A stretch of DNA of 64,000 nt from Arthrobacter sp. C2 (GTDB lineage: Bacteria > Actinomycetota > Actinomycetes > Actinomycetales > Micrococcaceae): the NCBI GenBank assembly GCA_024207135.1, contig CP042428.1, forward strand, positions 2,666,001 to 2,730,000, written 5' to 3'. Positions 58,535-64,000 of the stretch are shown here, piece by piece (positions within the stretch are counted from its first letter, which is position 1; each line of letters opens with the position of its first letter). The notes below the pieces were generated by a model. The model was given only the letters and a program-made list of their open reading frames with translations, did not search any database and was not told where the DNA came from. The position numbers and the translations under genes are program-made.

Positions 58535-59650
58535 CTACGCCCGCGCAAATTCGGGTACCAAGGTTTCGTAGGTTATATCCCCCTTATTGATGCTTCCGAA
58601 ACGCTCGGCGAGTGTGGCCATGTGTTCCACGGTTTCCTTCTTCGCCTTGAACATCGGTTGGATGTTCGGAGCCATCGTGGTGGCGTAGTGCTCGATGTAC
58701 GCCTCGGCTATATCCAGCGCCTTGCCACCGAGCCCGGTGGTGTTGAGCAGCTCGGCCGCCGCCTTCTTGTTGTCAATGATCCAGTTCTTGGCATCGTCTT
58801 GGCATGCCAGCCAGTTCGTGACCAGCTCCGGCTGATTCTGGGCCGTTTCCTCGCGGACGGCGATCGCAAGCACGGCCTGGTTGCGCAGCAGCTCCGGAAC
58901 ACTCGGTTCGGCGAAATCGATGATGATGGAACCGCCGGCTTCCTTGGCCACGTACCGAGTCGAGGTCCACTGGACGGTGACATAGGCATCGACGCGCCCC
59001 TGCTTGAGGTTCGGGATGGCGTTGGCGGTGGTGCCGACCGCCAGGGCGGTGACGTCGCCGTACTTCATGCCGGCCAGTTCGAGCGCCAGCTTCAGTTGCA
59101 GGTCACTGCCCGAACCAACGCTCGTCACGCCCACCTTCTTGCCCTTCAGCGACCGCATCTTCTCCTCAAAACCCGCATCGGAACCTGGCGACTGGAAGTC
59201 CTTGCCTCCGACGATTCCGTAGGAGGTCTCTGCCGTTCGGAAGCCAATGAGAACGGGGCGCTTGCCCTTGGAGCTGTTCGCGTGGGTCGCCATCAGCAGC
59301 ATCGTGTCGGCGCCCAGCCCGTCAAGAGCTCCGGCAACCATCAGCTGGAAGGACTGGACACCGCTTTGCGGAGTCAGGTGCTTGGGAACGTCCAAGCCGT
59401 GCCTGGAATAGTCCTTGTTGGCCAGATTGACCGTATCGAGGAAGAACGAGTCCCCCGGGAACGCCCCGATCCCGAATGTCGTGAGGCCGTCCGCGGCTCC
59501 TGCCCCGCCTCCGCAGGCCGTCAGCAGGGACGCCGAGCCAAGTGCCGCCGCTCCGAGTCCGGCATACTTCAACAGCGAACGCCGCGACACGCCACCTTCC
59601 AACTGCCTCAGGCTTCCGATGGACAATCCGCTGTTCCGTGACTCAAACAT
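58535..59650 (-). CDS. Tat-exported substrate-binding lipoprotein (paralogue 1)
   Basis: 371 residues. A twin-arginine signal (VSRRSLLKYAGLGAAALGSA) ends in lipobox LTAC, so export is through Tat and the mature protein is a membrane-anchored lipoprotein. Binding domain of NMT1/SsuA-like type: FLDTVNLANKDYSRHGLDVP, QLMVAGALDGLGADTMLLMA, KGKKVGVTSVGSGSDLQLK, LLRNQAVLAIAVREETAQNQ. It is closely similar along its whole length to the protein at 62483-63610. No permease or ATPase gene is in the window next to it. They may lie beyond 64000 or these proteins may share another transporter. Confidence 0.9.
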   Translation of the reverse strand: MFESRNSGLSIGSLRQLEGGVSRRSLLKYAGLGAAALGSASLLTACGGGAGAADGLTTFGIGAFPGDSFFLDTVNLANKDYSRHGLDVPKHLTPQSGVQSFQLMVAGALDGLGADTMLLMATHANSSKGKRPVLIGFRTAETSYGIVGGKDFQSPGSDAGFEEKMRSLKGKKVGVTSVGSGSDLQLKLALELAGMKYGDVTALAVGTTANAIPNLKQGRVDAYVTVQWTSTRYVAKEAGGSIIIDFAEPSVPELLRNQAVLAIAVREETAQNQPELVTNWLACQDDAKNWIIDNKKAAAELLNTTGLGGKALDIAEAYIEHYATTMAPNIQPMFKAKKETVEHMATLAERFGSINKGDITYETLVPEFARA

Positions 59651-60078
59651 TCCTGCTCCTCAGTGGTTGATTCGTGCTTCGTGCCAGTGGTTGCGTTGGG
59701 TACGGCATTCGATTTCCTTGGGTCCGGCATGGTCCATGGGCATTCGCCGGGCGCCCGTTGACCGGCGAACCGCGCACCTGCTGGGGACATAGGCCGTTGG
59801 CGGGAACTTCGTGATGCACAGTCCTGGTTGACCCCCGTGGTCGAGTGTTGGTGGCCAATGCACGGATTTGCCTTGCGCTCCGGGGCCATCCGCCAGGGCG
59901 GTTTCGATTGGCGACCCGGTACGCCTGAATGGACGTCGAATCTGGACGTCGATCCCGCGCTCCCGCACCCCCGGTGTGAGCCAAGTCTCGTTTGCGGAGC
60001 TGGCCGCAGGAAGTGCACGGCCCATGGCAGGGTGATATGCATCCGCTATCGGAACGTCGCCTGTCCCCGGATATGACA
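59651..60078. other. Intergenic region upstream of a binding-protein gene
   Basis: 428 bases with several shadow frames but no gene-like one. It holds the promoter for the 59650 gene. I see no repeat or RNA gene here. Confidence 0.4.
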
Positions 60079-60111
60079 ACGTCCCCCGCCACGAGGTGTG
60101 GCGGGGGACGT
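60079..60111. terminator. Perfect hairpin after ACAD10/11-type gene
   Basis: ACGTCCCCCGCCAC (60079-60092) pairs fully with GTGGCGGGGGACGT (60098-60111) across a GAGGT loop. It closes the minus-strand operon that ends at 60150. Confidence 0.8.
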
Positions 60112-60149
60112 CGATTCAGACTGGGTCAGCAGCGCTGCGCCGAACCAAC

Positions 60150-61391
60150 TTAGGCGTTGGCGCGGGCCTCACGGCGGGCGCGCTGGCGCTTGAGCTCGTT
60201 GCGGGCCAGTGCGTTCTTGTGCACCTCGTCCGGACCGTCGGCGAAGCGCAGGCTGCGCACATAGGCGAAGGCAGGAGCCAGGAAGGTGTCCTGCGAGAGC
60301 CCGGCGGCCCCGTGGACCTGGATGGCCTTGTCAAGGATCCATTCCACGGTCGAGGGGGTGGCGATCTTGATCGCCTGGATCTCGGTGTGGGCGCCCTTGT
60401 TGCCCACGGTGTCCATGAGCCAGGCCGTCTTGAGCACCATCAGGCGCAGCTGCTCCACGCGAACCCGGGATTCGGCGATCCAGTCGCGGACCACTCCCTG
60501 GTCCGACAGCGGCTTGCCGAAGGGCACGCGCTCGTCGGCACGCTCGCACATCGAGTTGATGGCACGCTCGGCCATGCCTATCGCACGCATGCAGTGGTGG
60601 ATGCGGCCCGGACCCAACCGGGCCTGGGCGATGGCGAAGCCCTCGCCTTCCCCGCCAATGATGTTCGTTGCCGGGACGCGCACATCGTTGAACTCGATCT
60701 CGCCGTGGCCGCCGTTGTAGTGGTCCTGGTACCCGAAGACCGTCATGGCCCGCTTGATGACCAGGCCGGGGGTGTCTCGCGGAACCAGGATCTGGCTCTG
60801 CTGGCGGTGGCGGTGGGCGCTTGGGTCGGTCTTGCCCATCACGATGAAGATCTCGCAGTTCGGGTTCACCGCACCGGTGATGAACCACTTGCGGCCGTTG
60901 ATCACGTAGTCGTCCCCGTCGCGCACGATCGAGGTCTCCACGTTGGTCGCATCCGAGGAGGCCACGGCCGGCTCGGTCATGGCGAAGGCCGACCGGATTT
61001 CGCCCGCAAGCAGCGGCTTGAGCCACTTTTCCTTCTGTTCCTCGGTGCCGAACTCGGCCAGCAACTCCATGTTCCCGGTGTCCGGGGCCGCGCAGTTCAG
61101 CGCGGCGGGAGCCAGCGTCCGGCTGCGGCCGGTGATCTCGGCCAGCGGCGCGTACTGCAGGTTGGTCAACCCGGCTCCTTCCTCGCCCGGCAGGAACAGG
61201 TTCCACAGCCCGCGGCTGCGGGCCTCGGCGCGAAGCCGCTGCAGGGTCGGGGACTGCGAGAACGCAAAGGGGTCCTCCATGGCCTCCAATTCCTGCTCGT
61301 ACTCGGCTTCCGCCGGGTACACGTGGCCGTACATGAAATCGACGAGCTCCTTTTTCAGCAGCTCCGTCCGCTCATCCGTCGAGAAATCCAT
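60150..61391 (-). CDS. ACAD10/11-type acyl-CoA dehydrogenase
   Basis: 413 residues. ACAD fold with SAFAMTEPAVASSDATNVET, WFITGAVNPNCEIFIVMG, and FGYQDHYNGGHGEIEFNDV, and the C-terminal segment AAGLSQDTFLAPAFAYVRSL followed by ADGPDEVHKNALARNEL, a combination typical of the ACAD10/ACAD11 group. In that group the substrate is a 4-phosphorylated acyl-CoA and the phosphate is eliminated. The gene follows the kinase gene with no gap (TAA then ATG), which matches the kinase-ACAD fusion of animals and the split LvaA/LvaC arrangement of levulinate pathways. So it is probably involved in removing a 4-hydroxyl (or similar) from an acyl-CoA. Confidence 0.88.
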   Translation of the reverse strand: MDFSTDERTELLKKELVDFMYGHVYPAEAEYEQELEAMEDPFAFSQSPTLQRLRAEARSRGLWNLFLPGEEGAGLTNLQYAPLAEITGRSRTLAPAALNCAAPDTGNMELLAEFGTEEQKEKWLKPLLAGEIRSAFAMTEPAVASSDATNVETSIVRDGDDYVINGRKWFITGAVNPNCEIFIVMGKTDPSAHRHRQQSQILVPRDTPGLVIKRAMTVFGYQDHYNGGHGEIEFNDVRVPATNIIGGEGEGFAIAQARLGPGRIHHCMRAIGMAERAINSMCERADERVPFGKPLSDQGVVRDWIAESRVRVEQLRLMVLKTAWLMDTVGNKGAHTEIQAIKIATPSTVEWILDKAIQVHGAAGLSQDTFLAPAFAYVRSLRFADGPDEVHKNALARNELKRQRARREARANA

Positions 61392-62486
61392 TTACTTGTA
61401 CTCCTTCAGTGATTCAAGCCCGAGTTCCAGCAGCATCGGTACGGTGTTGCCGGCGTTTTCGAAACCTTCGCCAACCGTTTGGCGGTTGATGTATCTGTAG
61501 CGGACCCCCTCGGCGATGCCGGCCAGCTTGAAGGCGGCCAGGCCGAGATGGAACCCGAATCCGTCCAGGGAACGTCCGCTCTCCTTCGCGTAGAGCGCCA
61601 TGATCTCCTCTTGGGAGGGGTATCCCGGTGCCAGGGTTGCGTCGTGGGTGGCGGGGTCGGTCGATTCCCAGCCGGCCACGACCTCCGCCCGGCGCTGGTA
61701 GGTGAGCATCAGCGCAAGGTCGAGCAGCGGGTCCCCGAGCGTGGCCATTTCCCAGTCGATGACGGCGGCCGGCACATCGTCGGCCCCCATCAGCACGTTG
61801 TCCAGGCGGAAGTCGCCGTGCACGATGCCGGAGGCCGACGTGGCGGGCAGCGCCGCAACGAGCTTCCGGTACAGCTCCCCGGACCCGGGAAGTTCCCGGG
61901 TGAAGGAGGCATCCAACTGCTTCTTCCAGCGGTTGACCTGCCGACCCAGGAATCCCTCGGGGCGGCCGAAGTCGCCCAGGCCAACCTCGGCGGGATCCAC
62001 GGAATGCAGCTTGGCCAGGGTGGAAACCAGCTGGTCCGCGATGGCGCGGGTGCGCTTTTCGCCCAGCGGCTTCAACTCGTCCGCGTACCGGTAGGGCACG
62101 CCTTCGACTAGTTCCATGACGTAGAAGTCGGCGCCCAGCACGTCCTTGTCACCGCAGTAGGCGATCATTTTCGCCACCGGGACGTCGGTGCCTTCCAGCG
62201 CCGAGGCCATGGCGTATTCCCGGTTCATGTCATGCGCGGTGGCCATGATCTCGCCCAGGGGCGGGCGGCGCACGATCCACTGCCGGGTTCCGTCGCCCAT
62301 GGCGTAGGTCAGGTTGGAACGGCCGCCCTGGATCAGGGTTGCCCTCAGGTCCCCGGCCACCAGGCCTGGCTTCTCCGTCTCCAGCCAGGCCTTCAGCCGG
62401 CCAAGATCGAGTCCGGTGGGTGAGCCGGCCGGCGCCGCTGCGCCGGGTTCGTGTGCGGTTTTCATTATGTCTGCCGTTTCACTCAT
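61392..62486 (-). CDS. APH-like hydroxyacyl-CoA kinase (phosphotransferase family)
   Basis: 364 residues of the aminoglycoside-phosphotransferase fold. ATP site: LIQGGRSNLTYAMGDG, a lysine/arginine strand (WIVRRPPL), catalytic loop VHGDFRLDNVLMG and DxD-like IDWEMATLGDPLLDLA. The subgroup found with ACAD10/11 phosphorylates the hydroxyl of hydroxyacyl-CoA, not antibiotics, so this is not a resistance gene. Its ATG overlaps the binding-protein stop by four bases (ATGA), so the binding protein, kinase and dehydrogenase form one operon, presumably uptake, activation and elimination. Confidence 0.88.
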   Translation of the reverse strand: MSETADIMKTAHEPGAAAPAGSPTGLDLGRLKAWLETEKPGLVAGDLRATLIQGGRSNLTYAMGDGTRQWIVRRPPLGEIMATAHDMNREYAMASALEGTDVPVAKMIAYCGDKDVLGADFYVMELVEGVPYRYADELKPLGEKRTRAIADQLVSTLAKLHSVDPAEVGLGDFGRPEGFLGRQVNRWKKQLDASFTRELPGSGELYRKLVAALPATSASGIVHGDFRLDNVLMGADDVPAAVIDWEMATLGDPLLDLALMLTYQRRAEVVAGWESTDPATHDATLAPGYPSQEEIMALYAKESGRSLDGFGFHLGLAAFKLAGIAEGVRYRYINRQTVGEGFENAGNTVPMLLELGLESLKEYK

Positions 62487-63610
62487 GCCCGTGCGAACTC
62501 CGGAACGAGCGTCTCAAAGGTGATGTCGCCCTTCTTGACGCTGCCGAAGCGCAGTGCAAGCTCGGCCATGTTATCGACCGTTGCCTCGTCGGCCTTGAAC
62601 ATCGGCTTGATCTTTGGCTGGACCGCAGTGATGTAGTGCTCCACATAGGCCGCCGCGATTTCCGGGGCCTTGCCGCCCAGCCCATTGTCGTTGAGCAACT
62701 TCGCCGCCGCCTCCTTGTTCGCGTGGATCCAGTTGCTGGCATCTTCCTGGGCGGCCAGCCAGTTCTGGACGACTTCGGGCTGCTTTTGTGCCAGTTCCTC
62801 GCGGACGCCGATCGCCACCACCGCCTGGTTGCGCAGCAATTCCGGGACATTGGCCGCGGAGAAGTCGAGCAGAATGTTTCCGCCGGCTTCCTTCGCGATC
62901 AGGCGCGTGGAGGTCCATTGGACCGAGACGTAGGCGTCGATGCGCTTGGCCTTGATGTTGGGGATCGCCTGGACGGTGGGCCCGACGGCAAGGACGGTGA
63001 CGTCGCCGGCCTTCATGCCCGCCAGTTCCAGGGCCAGCCGCAGTTGCAGGTCGCCGCCGGCGCCAACGGCCGTGACGCCGATCTTCTTGCCCTTCAGGGA
63101 GCGCATCTTCTCCTCGAAGCCGGCATCGGCCGCGGGCCACGAGACATCCGGGCTGCCAACGATTCCGTAGGTGGTCTCCAGGGTCCGGAAGCCCACCAGC
63201 ACCGGGCGCTTGCCCTTGGAGCTGTTCGCGTGGGTGGCCATCAGCAGCCCGGTGTCGGCGGCGTAGCCGTCAACTGCACCGGCGACCAGGAGCTGGAACG
63301 CCTGGACGCCGCTCTGCGGGGTTAGGAGCTTGGGCACCTCCAGCGAGTGCTTGGCGTAGTCCTTGTTGGCCAGGTTCACGGTGTCCAGGAAGTACGCGTC
63401 GCCGGGGAAGGACGCCACCCCGAACTTCTGGGCGGCACCGGAGGCGCCCGCCGCGCCCCCGGCCTGCCCACCGCAGGCCGCCAGCAGCGAGGCCGAGCCA
63501 AGGGCGGCCGTGCCAAGGCCGAGATACTTCAACAGCGAACGTCGAGATACGCCGCTGTCCAACATCCGCCGGGCCCCGAGGGGCGAGCGGCCGTTCTGTG
63601 ACTCAAACAT
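62483..63610 (-). CDS. Tat-exported substrate-binding lipoprotein (paralogue 2)
   Basis: 375 residues. Twin-arginine signal VSRRSLLKYLGLGTAALGSA then lipobox LAAC. Mature part nearly parallel to the 58535 gene (FLDTVNLANKDYAKHSLEVP, QLLVAGAVDGYAADTGLLMA, KGKKIGVTAVGAGGDLQLR, LLRNQAVVAIGVREELAQKQ). First gene of the minus-strand operon with the kinase and dehydrogenase. Binding of a carboxylate-type pathway substrate is an inference from context. Confidence 0.9.
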   Translation of the reverse strand: MFESQNGRSPLGARRMLDSGVSRRSLLKYLGLGTAALGSASLLAACGGQAGGAAGASGAAQKFGVASFPGDAYFLDTVNLANKDYAKHSLEVPKLLTPQSGVQAFQLLVAGAVDGYAADTGLLMATHANSSKGKRPVLVGFRTLETTYGIVGSPDVSWPAADAGFEEKMRSLKGKKIGVTAVGAGGDLQLRLALELAGMKAGDVTVLAVGPTVQAIPNIKAKRIDAYVSVQWTSTRLIAKEAGGNILLDFSAANVPELLRNQAVVAIGVREELAQKQPEVVQNWLAAQEDASNWIHANKEAAAKLLNDNGLGGKAPEIAAAYVEHYITAVQPKIKPMFKADEATVDNMAELALRFGSVKKGDITFETLVPEFARA

Positions 63611-63681
63611 CTTCACTCCATTGTGGTTGATTCGTACCTGCCGGCCCCGGCCGTCCGTGGCCCGGTGCGACGGTGAGCTGA

Positions 63682-64000
63682 CTAGTGTTGGTTCTCGGCG
63701 TGTTCCATGACCACGCGGCCCACGGTCTTTCCATCTGCCAGCCGCTGGAGTGCGGCGGGCACGCCGTCCAGGGTGAACCTTTCGCTGACGAAGGGGTCGA
63801 TGGCCCCGGAGTCCGCCAACCTGGTCAATTCCTGGTGGCACCGGTCCACGAGTGCCGGGTTCTTGGTGTTGTAAAGGCCCCAGTGGATGCCCATGATCGA
63901 GTAGTTCTTCACCAGCGCGTGGTTCAGCTTCGCGCTCTGGATTTCTCCCCCGGCAAAGCCGACGACAATGATCCGGCCCTCGAACGCGATGCACTTGGTC
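63682..64000 (-). CDS. NADPH:quinone oxidoreductase/zinc-independent alcohol dehydrogenase, 5' end outside window
   Basis: Only the C-terminal 105 codons are present, reading in from the window edge: TKCIAFEGRIIVVGFAGGEI, NYSIMGIHWGLYNTKNPALV, and the ending GRVVMEHAENQH. The GRIIVVGFAGG strand and following loop are those of quinone oxidoreductase-like MDR enzymes. It is upstream of, and on the same strand as, the binding-protein operon, separated by 71 bases, so probably part of it. Confidence 0.85.
   Translation of the reverse strand, partial: TKCIAFEGRIIVVGFAGGEIQSAKLNHALVKNYSIMGIHWGLYNTKNPALVDRCHQELTRLADSGAIDPFVSERFTLDGVPAALQRLADGKTVGRVVMEHAENQH

Noticed and set aside
57362-59641. 759-codon plus-strand open frame
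   Set aside because: Antisense to the reductase and binding-protein genes. Shadow composition and no recognisable domain.
61392-62486. Aminoglycoside resistance kinase
   Set aside because: The APH fold is shared, but the operon partner is an ACAD10/11-type dehydrogenase and the subgroup acts on hydroxyacyl-CoA.

Overview
The window reads as a chromosomal segment of a high-GC actinobacterium, most likely a soil Micrococcaceae of the Arthrobacter/Paeniglutamicibacter kind. The basis is the strong G/C third-position bias, frequent GTG/TTG starts, dense ATGA/TAATG start-stop overlaps, many IclR/PaaX/MHS-type catabolic modules and Tat/lipoprotein substrate-binding proteins. I saw no tRNA, rRNA, CRISPR array, replication origin or complete insertion sequence. 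The genus is an inference from style, not a sequence match.

Layout. (1) 1-3.8 kb: a truncated LysR regulator divergent from a metallo-beta-lactamase-fold hydrolase and an MHS transporter, then a decayed half transporter. (2) 4.2-18.6 kb: a defence island. It holds an SNF2 ATPase / ParB-like / DUF3883-like nuclease operon divergent from a winged-helix zinc-finger protein; a wrecked 5-methylcytosine methyltransferase; an amino-methyltransferase/endonuclease pair; an intact 5mC methyltransferase next to a NaeI-family endonuclease; an AT-rich Septu-like ATPase/HNH pair; a truncated unknown gene; and a broken IS1380-family transposase. A family of about 37-bp repeats, several in a hairpin arrangement, lies between the NaeI-like gene and Septu, and one copy sits exactly where the transposase reading frame ends. 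(3) 18.8-25.5 kb: a sugar-acid operon (transporter, 2-hydroxyacid dehydrogenase, KduD-like SDR, KDPG aldolase, KDG kinase, idonate dehydrogenase) with a divergent IclR regulator. (4) 25.7-29.2 kb: McrBC. (5) 29.7-33.1 kb: an MBL hydrolase, a frameshifted AraC regulator, a membrane alpha/beta hydrolase and gene scraps of an old yellow enzyme and an IclR regulator.

(6) 33.1-41.1 kb: catabolism of an unknown ester or aromatic compound: PaaX regulator, type-B carboxylesterase, an acyl-CoA-dehydrogenase-fold flavin monooxygenase with its flavin reductase, SnoaL-like and cupin proteins, MHS transporter and old yellow enzyme. (7) 41.4-48.7 kb: a tightly coupled eight-gene operon with an unrecognised 573-residue protein, IclR regulator, an unrecognised 228-residue protein, M19 dipeptidase, a complete nitrate/sulfonate/taurine-type ABC importer and RidA. 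It looks like uptake and hydrolysis of one amide or dipeptide-like nutrient. (8) 49-64 kb: CoA-thioester catabolism (glutaryl-CoA-dehydrogenase-like enzyme, enoyl-CoA hydratase, SDR, MaoC hydratase, thiolase), a cytochrome P450 with a phthalate-dioxygenase-reductase-type partner, and an APH-like kinase plus ACAD10/11-type dehydrogenase pair flanked by two paralogous Tat lipoprotein binding proteins. Together these suggest hydroxylation of a carbon skeleton, phosphorylation-assisted removal of the hydroxyl, and beta-oxidation.

The best candidates for something undescribed are the SNF2/ParB/DUF3883/winged-helix module at 4.2-9.2 kb, the repeats around Septu, and the 573- and 228-residue protein families in the dipeptidase operon.
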